Shown here: positions 1 through 7,837 of the stretch, piece after piece
How positions within the stretch are numbered: the first letter of the stretch is position 1
Layout: each line of letters begins with the position of its first letter
Assembly (NCBI GenBank): GCA_029865195.1
Contig: JAOUHH010000010.1
Span: 1 to 23,118, forward strand
Length of the DNA stretch: 23,118 bases
From: Desulfobulbaceae bacterium
GTDB lineage: Bacteria; Desulfobacterota; Desulfobulbia; Desulfobulbales; UBA5123
Reading direction: 5' to 3'
Made by a program: the position numbers and the translations under genes
Notes under the pieces: generated by a model
The model's database searches: none
Seen by the model: only the letters and a program-made list of their open reading frames with translations
Told to the model about the DNA's origin: nothing

Positions 1-811
1 TCACTTCTTGAATCCTCGCAATGTCGGCGCAGTCAAAAATCCTGCCGGGGTGGGCGAGGTTGGTTCCCTTGCTTGTGGTGATGCCCTGACCCTCACCTTT
101 TCACTGGATGAAAACGGCCGGATTGCTGACGCCAAATTCAAGACCTTCGGTTGTGCCAGCGCCATCGCCTCGTCATCGGCTCTCACCGAGATGGTCAAGG
201 GGTTGACCCTGGCCGAGGCTGAAAAAATCACCAACGAGGATATTGCCGAATATCTTGGCGGTTTGCCCAAGGAGAAGATGCACTGCTCGGTGATGGGCCG
301 CGAGGCGCTTGAAGCCGCCATTGCCAATTACCGCGGAATTCCTATTCCGATGGCGCAGGGCGAGGTGGTTTGCGAATGTTTCGGGGTGACCGACCTCGAA
401 GTGCGCCGCGCCGTGCAGGAGAGTAATCTCCGCACCGTCGAAGAGGTGACCAACTTTACCAAGGCCGGCGGTGGCTGCGGAAAATGTCACGACCGGCTGC
501 TCGAGTTGATCCTGGAAGTACGCGCGGATTTGCGGCAGGAAACGAAGGTTGAAGACAAGCCCAAGCGGCTGACCAATATTCAGAAGATCAAACTGATTGA
601 GGATGTGCTGGAGCGGGAGATCCGCCCGGCCCTTCGCAAGGATGGCGGCGACATCGAGTTGATCGATGTGGACGGAGATTTCGTACTCGTTTCGCTCAGA
701 GGTGCGTGCGGCACCTGTAAAAAATCACAGACAACATTGAAAGAGTATGTAGAAAAGAAATTGCGCGAGCAGGTACTCTCCACATTGGTCGTCGAGGAGG
801 AGAAGGGATGA
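1..811 (+). CDS. nifU: NifU-type Fe-S cluster scaffold protein, 5'-truncated
   Basis: The reading frame is already open at base 2 and begins in the family motif HFLNPRNVG, so the true start lies upstream of the window; a TTG at base 8 is not a credible start. Three modules are visible. The first is an IscU-like scaffold with three conserved cysteines (GSLACGD, FGCAS, MHCSVMG). The second is a central BFD-like [2Fe-2S] domain with CxC (VCECFG) and CxxC (GGCGKCH). The third is a C-terminal Nfu domain with CGTC (RGACGTCKK) after the RKDGGDIEL motif. This three-part layout is that of full-length NifU, which assembles Fe-S clusters with NifS and passes them to apoproteins. No nitrogenase gene is in view. 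The Fe-S-rich CODH/ACS, formate dehydrogenase and HdrA downstream are plausible clients, but that is inference. Its TGA stop overlaps the nifS ATG (ATGA). Confidence 0.95.
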   Translation, partial: HFLNPRNVGAVKNPAGVGEVGSLACGDALTLTFSLDENGRIADAKFKTFGCASAIASSSALTEMVKGLTLAEAEKITNEDIAEYLGGLPKEKMHCSVMGREALEAAIANYRGIPIPMAQGEVVCECFGVTDLEVRRAVQESNLRTVEEVTNFTKAGGGCGKCHDRLLELILEVRADLRQETKVEDKPKRLTNIQKIKLIEDVLEREIRPALRKDGGDIELIDVDGDFVLVSLRGACGTCKKSQTTLKEYVEKKLREQVLSTLVVEEEKG

Positions 812-2034
812 GCGGCAACAACATGGTTGTCTATATGGACAACAACGCCACCACCCGGGTCGCGCCGGAGGTGCTGGAGGTCATGCTTCCGTATTTTTCG
901 GAGTTGTACGGGAATCCTTCCAGCATGCACACCTTCGGCGGCCAGGTGGGCGGCAAGGTTGCCGCGGCCAGGAAACAGATTGCGGTGTTGATCGGCGCCG
1001 ACAGCGAAGAACTGGTTTTCACCAGCTGTGGCACCGAGAGCGACTCCACCGCCATCCTCTCCGCCCTGCAGTCCTTTCCCGAAAAGCGTCATATCGTCAC
1101 CACCCGGGTGGAGCATCCGGCGGTGAAGAATCTCTGCGAGCATCTCGACAAACTCACCGGCCACAAACATAAGGTGACCATGTTGCCGGTGGCCGCTGAC
1201 GGCACCATCGACCTCAAGCAGTACGAGGAGAGCCTCACCGACGAAACCGCCATCGTCAGCGTCATGTGGGCCAACAACGAGACCGGCGTCATTTTCCCCA
1301 TCGCCGAGATGGCCGAAATCGCCAAGGCCCGCGGTATCCTATTCCACACCGACGCCGTCCAGGCGGTGGGCAAGATTGCTATCGATCTGGCCAAGGTGCC
1401 GGTGGATTTTCTCTCCATCTCCGGCCACAAGCTTCACGCCCCCAAGGGTATCGGCGTTCTTTATGTGCGCAAGGGAACCCCGTTCGTGCCCTTTATGATC
1501 GGCGGCCATCAGGAGCACGGCCGACGCGGCGGCACCGAGAACGTCGCGGCGATCGTCGGTCTGGGCAAGGCCTGCGCGATGGCCGCCCAAAAGATGGCAG
1601 AGGAAAACACCCGGGTTCGGGCGCTGCGCGACCGACTTGAAGAGGGGTTGCTTGCCGCCATTCCCAACTCCATCCTGAACGGCCATAAGACTGCGCGGTT
1701 GCCCAATACCTCCAATATCAGCTTCGAGTATGTGGAGGGTGAAGCGATCCTTCTCCATCTCGACCGTTTCGGTATCTGTGCCTCCTCTGGCTCCGCCTGT
1801 ACCTCTGGGTCGCTGGAGCCGTCGCACGTGTTGCGTGCCATGGGGGTGCCCTTTACCGCCGCCCACGGCTCCATCCGTTTCAGCCTCAGCGTTTACAATA
1901 CCGAGGCGGAGGTGGACTATATCCTCGAGAAGTTGCCGCCGATTATCGCCAATCTCCGCGAGCTGTCGCCGTTTTGGAAGGGCGAACATGCCGGAAAGGT
2001 GGGCGGCGGCAAGTGCAAGTGCAGCTGCGCCTAA
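808..2034 (+). CDS. nifS: Cysteine desulfurase, NifS/IscS family
   Basis: This PLP enzyme converts cysteine to alanine and hands the persulfide sulfur to NifU. The length, 408 residues, is normal for the family. The N terminus has the typical VYMDNNATT motif. The PLP lysine is K208 in SISGHKLHAPKG. The persulfide cysteine is C331 in SSGSACTSGSLEPS, the class I (IscS/NifS) loop. The ATG overlaps the nifU stop by four bases and is preceded by a purine-rich GGAGGAGAAGG, so the two genes are translationally coupled. The last residues are unusual: the protein ends in KCKCSCA, three extra cysteines in six residues that the fold does not require. Such desulfurases can also mobilise selenium, which could matter because two selenoproteins are encoded downstream; no sequence feature here proves that role. 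Confidence 0.96.
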   Translation: MSGNNMVVYMDNNATTRVAPEVLEVMLPYFSELYGNPSSMHTFGGQVGGKVAAARKQIAVLIGADSEELVFTSCGTESDSTAILSALQSFPEKRHIVTTRVEHPAVKNLCEHLDKLTGHKHKVTMLPVAADGTIDLKQYEESLTDETAIVSVMWANNETGVIFPIAEMAEIAKARGILFHTDAVQAVGKIAIDLAKVPVDFLSISGHKLHAPKGIGVLYVRKGTPFVPFMIGGHQEHGRRGGTENVAAIVGLGKACAMAAQKMAEENTRVRALRDRLEEGLLAAIPNSILNGHKTARLPNTSNISFEYVEGEAILLHLDRFGICASSGSACTSGSLEPSHVLRAMGVPFTAAHGSIRFSLSVYNTEAEVDYILEKLPPIIANLRELSPFWKGEHAGKVGGGKCKCSCA

Positions 2035-2067
2035 CCCCTCGGATTTCATTCTTGCTAGGGAGAATTC

Positions 2068-3039
2068 ATGAAAGTCGTCGCGCCGTCATTTGAAATACTT
2101 GCAGATCTGGACCAACAGTCCCTCGCCATTCGCATCGAGGCGTGCGGACGTATCTGCTACAAGAGCGAAGACAAGATCACCGAGGCCTCGGCTGAGCCCT
2201 TTATTCGGAGAATATTAAAGCATGGTCACAATTCTGTAGCCGAAATGGCCGTGGTTACGTTGAAAGTTGTGGTTGATAGCGAAACGGTTATCGGCCAGTT
2301 TTTTGCCGTCCTCCCCAAATTCCTGCAGGTCGACCGGCCGTCGAAAAAGGAACTGCTGCTCACTGGCAGCGTACGGGCCTTTCGCGAATTGTATCAGGAC
2401 CAAGGCGGGGTCAAACTGGTCAAGGCGATCATCGGTTTCCTGGCCCAGCGGCATCCGCTTTTCTTCGAGGATTTGGTACCCAAGCGTGGGGTGGTACCCC
2501 AATCCGGGGTTGAGATCGAGAAGCTCTCCCTTGCCGAGGTGGACGCACTTCCCGCCGATCTTGTCGCCAAGCACAGGTATCTGGCGGTGAAGTTCATCAC
2601 CAACCGAGCGGTTACCCATGAGATCGTCCGCCACCGACCCTGTTCCTTCTTGCAGGAGAGTCAGCGGTATTGCCGCTACAGCGAGGACAAGTTCGGCAGC
2701 GAGGTCACCTTTATCAAGCCCATGTTCTTTGAGGAGGGGAGCGCGGAATATCGCCTCTGGGAACAGGCAATGAAAGATACCGAAAAGATCTACCTGCAAC
2801 TTCTGGAAACCGCATCGCCGCAAGCGGCGCGCACCGTACTGCCCAACTCCTGCAAGACGGAACTGATCGTTTTTGCCAACCTCATCGAGTGGGCACATAT
2901 CTTCCGGCTCCGCACCACCCCGGCTGCGGAACCTTCCATGCGCGAGGTGATGATTCCGTTGGTGCATGCATTTAGCCGCCTTTACCCTGCTCAGTTCCGC
3001 GAATTGAGTAGGTCGCTTGCCGATGTCTTGATTGCATGA
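2068..3039 (+). CDS. thyX: Flavin-dependent thymidylate synthase ThyX
   Basis: It makes dTMP from dUMP using methylene-THF as carbon donor and reduced FAD as hydride carrier. The diagnostic ThyX motif RHRx7S is present and exact: R188-H189-R190, then seven residues, then S198, followed by QRY. At 323 residues it is longer than the compact ThyX proteins of about 220-250 residues; the extra length lies mostly between residues about 75 and 170, before the signature motif. The ATG is preceded by AGGGAG at a good distance, and 33 bases separate it from nifS, so it probably shares the nifU-nifS transcript. Unlike ThyA, ThyX regenerates THF rather than dihydrofolate, which fits an organism with a large THF-based C1 flux. 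No convincing terminator follows it. Confidence 0.95.
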   Translation: MKVVAPSFEILADLDQQSLAIRIEACGRICYKSEDKITEASAEPFIRRILKHGHNSVAEMAVVTLKVVVDSETVIGQFFAVLPKFLQVDRPSKKELLLTGSVRAFRELYQDQGGVKLVKAIIGFLAQRHPLFFEDLVPKRGVVPQSGVEIEKLSLAEVDALPADLVAKHRYLAVKFITNRAVTHEIVRHRPCSFLQESQRYCRYSEDKFGSEVTFIKPMFFEEGSAEYRLWEQAMKDTEKIYLQLLETASPQAARTVLPNSCKTELIVFANLIEWAHIFRLRTTPAAEPSMREVMIPLVHAFSRLYPAQFRELSRSLADVLIA

Positions 3040-3087
3040 AGTGTTTCATCAGAAATTCATCGTTTTGAACCATAATTTTTTTAATGT

Positions 3088-3105
3088 TTTGTAAACTCTT
3101 AACAA
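3088..3105. promoter_or_regulatory. Candidate Rex-like operator upstream of fhs
   Basis: The 18 bases TTTGTAA-ACTC-TTAACAA lie 24 bases before the fhs start. The right half matches TTAACAA exactly and the left half matches TTGTTAA at 5 of 7 positions. That pattern is the TTGTTAA-N4-TTAACAA form reported for the NADH/NAD-sensing repressor Rex in several anaerobes. The surrounding DNA is AT-rich, so a chance match is possible. No rex gene is in the window. Confidence 0.25.
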
Positions 3106-3129
3106 AAAAGAAAGAAGGAGGAGAAAGAA

Positions 3130-4893
3130 ATGGCATTTGATGCTGTGAAAATGGCAGATTGGCAGATTTCTGAGGCTGCCGAAAAGAACATGCCCACCCC
3201 CGAGGAATGGCGTGACAAATTGGGCCTTGAGCACGACGAAATCCTCCCCATGGGCAGGTTGGCCAAGCTCGATTTCCTTAAGATTATGAATCGCCTCAAA
3301 GACAAGCCCGATGGCAAGTACATCGAGGTTACCGCGATTACCCCGACCCCGCTGGGCGAGGGCAAGTCCACCACCTCCTGCGGCTTGATGGAAGGTCTCG
3401 GCAAGCGCGGGATGAACGTTGGCGGCGCCCTGCGTCAGCCCTCCGGCGGCCCGACCATGAATGTCAAGGGTACGGCGGCAGGCGGCGGCAACTCCCTGCT
3501 CATCCCGATGACCGAGTTCTCCCTCGGCCTTACCGGTGATATCAACGACATCATGAACGCCCACAACCTGGGCATGGTGGCCCTGACCGCCCGCATGCAG
3601 CATGAGCGGAATTACAACGATGAGCAGTTGGCCCGTCTGACCGGCATGCGTCGTCTCGACATCGACCCCACCCGGGTTGAATTCGGCTGGATCATCGACT
3701 TCTGCGCCCAGGCCCTGCGGAACATCGTTATCGGCCTTGGCGGACGTACCGACGGCTTTACCATGCAGTCCAAGTTCGGTATCGCCGTGGGCTCCGAGTT
3801 GATGGCCATCCTCTCCATCGCCACCGATCTGGCGGATTTGAAGGAGCGGATCAATAACATCACCGTGGCTTTCGATAAGAGCGGCAAGCCGGTTACCTGC
3901 CGTGATCTGGAAGTCGGCAACGCGATGGCAGCCTTCATGCGCAACACCATCAACCCGACCCTGATGTGTACCGCGGAGTACAACCCCTGTCTGGTTCACG
4001 CCGGACCGTTTGCCAACATCGCCGTCGGCCAGTCTTCCATCATCGCCGACCGGGTTGCCCTGAAACTGTTTGATTACAACATCACCGAGTCCGGCTTTGC
4101 CGCCGATATCGGCTTCGAGAAGTTCTGGAACGTCAAGTGCCGTTACTCCGGCCTGAAACCCCACGTTTCCGTTCTCACCGCGACCATCCGGGCGCTCAAG
4201 ATGCACGGCGGCGGTCCCAAGGTCGTGCCCGGCAAACCGCTGGACGACGCCTACACCAAGGAGAATATCGAACTGGTCGAGAAGGGCTGCGAGAACATGG
4301 TCCACCTGATCAACGTTATCCGCAAGGCCGGCATCAACCCGGTGGTCTGCATCAATCGCTTCTATTCGGATACCGATGCTGAGTGTAAGGTTGTTCGCCG
4401 CATCGCCGAGGCTGCCGGTGCTCGTTGCGCCGAATCCAAGCACTGGGAACTGGGCGGCGACGGTGCGCTCGAGTTCGCCGATGCGGTTATCGATGCCTGC
4501 AACGAGAAGAACGACTTCAAGTTCCTCTATCCGCTGGAGATGAAACTGCGCGACCGGGTTGAGATGATCACCAAAGAGGTATACGGCGGTGACGGTGTTG
4601 ATTGGTCTCCCGAGGCTCTGGCCAAGGCCAAGATGCTGGAGAACGATCCCCAGTACGCCGACTATGCCACCATGATGGTCAAGAGCCACCTGAGCCTCTC
4701 CCATGATCCGACCTTGAAGGGCGTGCCCAAGGGGTGGCGTCTGCCGGTGCGCGACGTGTTGATCTACTCCGGCGCCAAGTTCCTCTGCCCTTGTGCGGGA
4801 ACGATCAGCCTGATGCCTGGCACCAGCTCCAACCCCGCCTTCCGTCGCATCGACGTCGATCCGACCAACGGCAAGGTTTCCGGCTTGTTCTAA
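3130..4893 (+). CDS. fhs: Formate-tetrahydrofolate ligase
   Basis: It forms 10-formyl-THF from formate, ATP and THF, the step that brings formate into the methyl branch of the Wood-Ljungdahl pathway. The ATP-binding loop is TPTPLGEGKSTT (P-loop residues about 76-81, K79). Further family segments are GTAAGGG, FSLGLTGDI, ALRNIVIGLGG, HAGPFANIAVG and VRALKMHGG-type (here IRALKMHGG), with the C-terminal DxxxGKVSGLF ending. At 587 residues it is about 30 longer than the Moorella-type enzyme, with an insertion near residues 155-175 (after the AHNL motif) and a divergent N terminus, as I would expect for a Desulfobacterota-type Fhs. A very strong ribosome-binding site, AAGGAGGAG, precedes the ATG. 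The gene is flanked by its own leader and a strong terminator, so it is probably monocistronic or the end of the nifU operon. Confidence 0.97.
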   Translation: MAFDAVKMADWQISEAAEKNMPTPEEWRDKLGLEHDEILPMGRLAKLDFLKIMNRLKDKPDGKYIEVTAITPTPLGEGKSTTSCGLMEGLGKRGMNVGGALRQPSGGPTMNVKGTAAGGGNSLLIPMTEFSLGLTGDINDIMNAHNLGMVALTARMQHERNYNDEQLARLTGMRRLDIDPTRVEFGWIIDFCAQALRNIVIGLGGRTDGFTMQSKFGIAVGSELMAILSIATDLADLKERINNITVAFDKSGKPVTCRDLEVGNAMAAFMRNTINPTLMCTAEYNPCLVHAGPFANIAVGQSSIIADRVALKLFDYNITESGFAADIGFEKFWNVKCRYSGLKPHVSVLTATIRALKMHGGGPKVVPGKPLDDAYTKENIELVEKGCENMVHLINVIRKAGINPVVCINRFYSDTDAECKVVRRIAEAAGARCAESKHWELGGDGALEFADAVIDACNEKNDFKFLYPLEMKLRDRVEMITKEVYGGDGVDWSPEALAKAKMLENDPQYADYATMMVKSHLSLSHDPTLKGVPKGWRLPVRDVLIYSGAKFLCPCAGTISLMPGTSSNPAFRRIDVDPTNGKVSGLF

Positions 4894-4918
4894 CCGCTGT
4901 TGACGTATCTTTTCATCG

Positions 4919-4964
4919 AACACTGATCAATGGACGCGCGTCCATTGATCAGTGTTTTTTTTTT
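4919..4964 (+). terminator. Intrinsic terminator of fhs, perfect palindrome
   Basis: Bases 4919-4956 form a perfect 38-base inverted repeat centred between 4937 and 4938. An uninterrupted run of ten T follows at 4955-4964, its first two bases forming the end of the stem. It starts 25 bases after the fhs stop. The right arm with a matching A pair on the left suggests it may work mainly in the + direction, as there is no long A-run on the left for the opposite strand. This separates fhs transcription from the pilB-like gene. Confidence 0.93.
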
Positions 4965-4994
4965 GGTGTAAGCAGGGGAAACAACCGGTGGGTG

Positions 4995-5100
4995 AGTGGT
5001 GTATTCTAAGCTCAACCACTAAGCTGCCGTCGATTATATGTTCTGCTTGATTATGCCTGCAGAGGCGTCCGGGGAGTAGGTTGTCCGAACGCCTCTTTTT
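4995..5100 (+). ncRNA. Possible small RNA or attenuated leader ending in an orphan terminator
   Basis: A first stem-loop pairs AGTGGT (4995-5000) with ACCACT (5015-5020). A second pairs AGAGGCGT (5061-5068) with ACGCCTCT (5089-5096), with an inner CGG/CCG pairing, and runs into TTTTT (5096-5100). This second structure is a good intrinsic terminator, yet the gene upstream already has its own terminator at 4919-4964 and the next start codon is 200 bases further on. That leaves either a short independent RNA or a terminated leader of the downstream gene. I do not recognise a known RNA family, and no promoter is evident right after the first terminator. Confidence 0.3.
5061..5100 (+). terminator. 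Orphan intrinsic terminator
   Basis: An 8-bp stem (AGAGGCGT with ACGCCTCT) has three further inner pairs (CGG with CCG) around a loop of about 12 bases. It is followed by five T and then CTTTG. It has no protein gene directly upstream, so it either ends a small RNA or acts as a leader attenuator before the PilB-like gene. Confidence 0.7.
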
Positions 5101-5301
5101 CTTTGTCGGCCCGATTTCTGTTGTCAGGTCAGGTAAACTTGTTGTAAACATTTTGATATTAAGCATTTTTGAATCGATCGGCAGGTTTTTGGCATTGACC
5201 GGTCATTCAACACAAACAACGAATTTATTGCATCGTATTCATCATTAAACGGTGCTGTTCAGGACTGATCTACGCCTGAATTTAGATAAATCAAGGTATC
5301 C

Positions 5302-7533
5302 ATGGCTTCCCCTCCTCCCTCACAAAAATCCAGCCTGCGAACCTCCGTCAAGGATCAATCAGGTGCCGGACTGCTCCGTATCGGCGAAATGCTGCGTAAG
5401 GAGGGGCAGATCAACAGCACCCAGCTTGATCAGGCCGTCGCCTATCAAAAAAAGAACAAGGGGCGCCTGAGTCATATCCTGCTCAAACTCGGCTACGTCG
5501 AGCCCGATACCATTGTCAACGTCCTGAGCCGTCTGCACAATTACCCAGCCGTCAACATCGACAGAGAACCTGCCAGCAAGGAGGCTCTGGAGATCATGCC
5601 CTACGAGGTTGCCAAGAAATACATGGCATTCCCGCTGAAGGTGGTGGGGAAATCGCTGCGCATTACCATGGCCGAGCCGACCAATACCGCCGAGGTCGAG
5701 GCCCTGCAGACCGATATCAAGATGGGCTTGTCGGTATGTGTGTCGACGGAAAAGGATATTGTCGATGCCTACAAGAAGCATTACGGGATCAGCGACGAGG
5801 AATACCAGAGTTACTTCCCGGCCAAGGATGAGAGTGCTGAAGAAGACGAGCCGGTAGTTCATATCGACGACTTCGGCGCCCTGGCCTCCGAGGTTGCCGA
5901 GGATTATGAGATTGGCATCGGCGAAGAAGAGGAGGCCGCGCGCGAGACTTATTCCGCCACCGACGCGCCCATCATCAAGCTGGTCAACGGTATCCTGATC
6001 AAGGCCGTGAACGACGGGGTCAGTGATATCCACATCGAGCCCTACGAAAAGTCGCTACAGGTACGCTATCGTCTCGACGGCTCCCTGTATAAGTCGATGA
6101 ATCTGCCGTTGACCATCAAGAATGCCCTGAACTCGCGGATCAAGATCATGGCCGATCTCGACATCACCGAGCGCCGCGTACCCCAGGACGGCCGTATCCG
6201 CATCAAGCTCTCCCGGAACCGGGCGGTTGATTTCCGGGTTTCCTCGCTGCCGACCCTGTTCGGTGAATCCATCGTTCTCCGTATTCTCGACAAGGCGTCC
6301 CTGAACGTCGATCTCACCAAACTGGGGTTTGAAGAGAAGACCTTTGAGATGCTCAAGCGCTGTATCTATCGTCCGCAGGGCCTGCTGCTGGTAACCGGTC
6401 CCACCGGTAGCGGTAAAACCGTTACCCTCTATTCGGTATTGAACTCTCTGAACAGCGAGGACATCAAGATCCTCACCGCCGAGGACCCGGTGGAGTTCAA
6501 CTTCAAGGGCATCAACCAGGTCAATGTCAAGAACGAGGTCGGGATGACCTTTGCTAAGGCACTCAAGGCCTTCTTGCGACAGGACCCCGATATCATCATG
6601 GTCGGCGAGATTCGCGATATGGAAACTGCCGAGGTCGCCATCAAGGCGGCGATGACCGGCCATCTTGTTTTTTCAACCCTGCATACCAACGATTGCCCCG
6701 CCACCATCGGCCGTCTGATCGATATCGGCATCCCATCCTTCATGGTCGCCTCGGCGGTGACCATGGTGCTCTCCCAGCGGTTGGGTCGCCGCCTCTGCGC
6801 CCAGTGCAAGAAGCCCCTGTCGGTCAAGCCACCGGCCGAGGAGCTGATCGGCATGGGTTTCAAGGAGGACGAGATCGACGATCTGGTGATCTATGGGCCG
6901 GTGGGGTGCCAGGTCTGCAAGGGTGGCGGCTACAAGGGGCGGGTCGGTCTATTTGAATTGATGGAGGTGACCGATGAGGTGGCCAAGGCGATCAGCGCCG
7001 AGGTGCCTGAGGATCAGCTCCGCAAGATTGCCGTTCAGGAGGGGATGACCACCCTCCGCGAGGCGGGGCTGCAAAAGATCCGGGAAGGGGTCACCTCCAT
7101 CGAAGAGGTGCTGAAGCGGACCGTGGTCACCGAGGAGAGCCTGCCGGCGTATCTCGTTCATCCCGATATCGAGGAGTACCAGGACGGGGACTTCATCATC
7201 CGCCAGGGCAATACCGATAAGGACTTCTTTAAGCTCGTCAACGGCGCGGTGATGGTGGTGAAAGACGGCAAGAAGATTGCCGAGATAACCCAGCCGGAAG
7301 AATATTTCGGTGAAATGTCCGCCATCTCCGGGGAACCACGATCCGCCTCCATCGTCTCCAAGGGTCGTTGCAAGATCAAGCGTTTCCCCGGCGATAAGCT
7401 GATGGAGGTCATTGAGAAATATCCCGATGTCGCGCGGCATCTTTTCAAGACCCTGGTCGGGCGCCTCAGCCATGCCAACGGCATTATTGTCAAGCTTGCC
7501 AATGACCGCATGCGGCCCGGCGCAGAGAGCTAA
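5302..7533 (+). CDS. PilB/GspE-family assembly ATPase with MshEN and cyclic-nucleotide-binding domains
   Basis: This hexameric-type ATPase powers type IV pilus or type II secretion assembly at the inner membrane. Domain order: MshEN/GspE N-terminal domain (about 24-160) with the pattern RIG-x2-L-x3-G...Q (R26 to Q49), repeated at residues 55-82; ATPase core (about 200-570) with Walker A GPTGSGKT at 366-373 and Walker B DPDIIMVGE at 428-436 (E436 catalytic); zinc tetracysteine C499, C502, C536, C539; then a cNMP-binding fold (about 620-730) with GDFIIRQGN and FGEMSAISGEPRSAS. MshEN domains can bind c-di-GMP. At 743 residues it is longer than PilB (about 570) because of the C-terminal addition. 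The ATG at 5302 has only a weak CAAGG before it. No other pilus gene is in the window, so its machine is unknown. It sits oddly between two C1-pathway blocks. Confidence 0.9.
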   Translation: MASPPPSQKSSLRTSVKDQSGAGLLRIGEMLRKEGQINSTQLDQAVAYQKKNKGRLSHILLKLGYVEPDTIVNVLSRLHNYPAVNIDREPASKEALEIMPYEVAKKYMAFPLKVVGKSLRITMAEPTNTAEVEALQTDIKMGLSVCVSTEKDIVDAYKKHYGISDEEYQSYFPAKDESAEEDEPVVHIDDFGALASEVAEDYEIGIGEEEEAARETYSATDAPIIKLVNGILIKAVNDGVSDIHIEPYEKSLQVRYRLDGSLYKSMNLPLTIKNALNSRIKIMADLDITERRVPQDGRIRIKLSRNRAVDFRVSSLPTLFGESIVLRILDKASLNVDLTKLGFEEKTFEMLKRCIYRPQGLLLVTGPTGSGKTVTLYSVLNSLNSEDIKILTAEDPVEFNFKGINQVNVKNEVGMTFAKALKAFLRQDPDIIMVGEIRDMETAEVAIKAAMTGHLVFSTLHTNDCPATIGRLIDIGIPSFMVASAVTMVLSQRLGRRLCAQCKKPLSVKPPAEELIGMGFKEDEIDDLVIYGPVGCQVCKGGGYKGRVGLFELMEVTDEVAKAISAEVPEDQLRKIAVQEGMTTLREAGLQKIREGVTSIEEVLKRTVVTEESLPAYLVHPDIEEYQDGDFIIRQGNTDKDFFKLVNGAVMVVKDGKKIAEITQPEEYFGEMSAISGEPRSASIVSKGRCKIKRFPGDKLMEVIEKYPDVARHLFKTLVGRLSHANGIIVKLANDRMRPGAES

Positions 7534-7772
7534 TTTGCGGTATCCTGTTTCTTGTCTTCCTTCCTGTTTCGTCTTCTTTTTATTCCAAATTGCGATTATT
7601 AATTCACATTGCGTTTTTTCAAGCGACGGCTTTCGTAGGCTTTGTGCCTGATTATTTTCCCTGTCTTGGGCAAAATAACCTTGAAAGATGGCTGATAATT
7701 CGTTATTTAATTTGATTCCATTTCCGGCCGTGTGTCCTCTCTGTGCCTTGCTGCACAGCAATCAAGGTCTAA

Positions 7773-7793
7773 TAGATTCAAAAGGTTAGATTC
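7773..7793. repeat. Pair of TAGATTC direct repeats upstream of the putative operon promoter
   Basis: Two identical 7-base copies start 14 bases apart (7773 and 7787), about 30-50 bases before the candidate sigma-54 core. Repeats in this position could be an activator site, but the motif matches no regulator I know and could be chance. Confidence 0.3.
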
Positions 7794-7821
7794 TACCGGA
7801 TAGTTATGCCTGAAAATAGGA

Positions 7822-7837
7822 TGGCGGCTGGGTTGCG
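7822..7837 (+). promoter_or_regulatory. Candidate sigma-54 (RpoN) promoter for the folD-acs operon
   Basis: TGGC at 7822-7825 and TTGC at 7833-7836 have the exact spacing of the -24/-12 elements of RpoN promoters. The usual A-C-G after TGGC is not kept (G-G-C here). It would place transcription start near 7848, giving a leader of about 58 bases before folD. No sigma-70-type promoter stands out as a better candidate. Confidence 0.3.

Larger units (their letters stand above)
4965..5301. other. Non-coding stretch between fhs terminator and the PilB-like gene
   Basis: No credible ORF is seen. The first part (4965-5100) holds two stem-loops, the second ending in a T-run (listed separately). The rest (5101-5301) is AT-rich and should contain the promoter of the ATPase gene. 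I could not find a -35/-10 pair or sigma-54 core with good spacing. The c-di-GMP (GEMM) riboswitch core motifs were looked for and not found. Confidence 0.5.

Noticed and set aside
3036..3049. Hairpin ATGAA-GTGT-TTCAT at the end of thyX as a terminator
   Set aside because: The stem is five base pairs with no GC strength and no T-run directly after it.
3049..4923. Long minus-strand ORF of 624 codons
   Set aside because: It lies opposite fhs, its protein has no recognisable motif, and such antisense openness is common in GC-rich coding DNA. The same applies to the long minus-strand ORFs opposite cooS (8694-10241), metF-acsD (11087-12514), acsB (14375-15712), acsC (15824-17197) and fdhA (18547-21303).
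4965..5301. c-di-GMP (GEMM) riboswitch before the PilB-like gene
   Set aside because: The gene context invited it, but the conserved core segments of the GEMM fold are not present.
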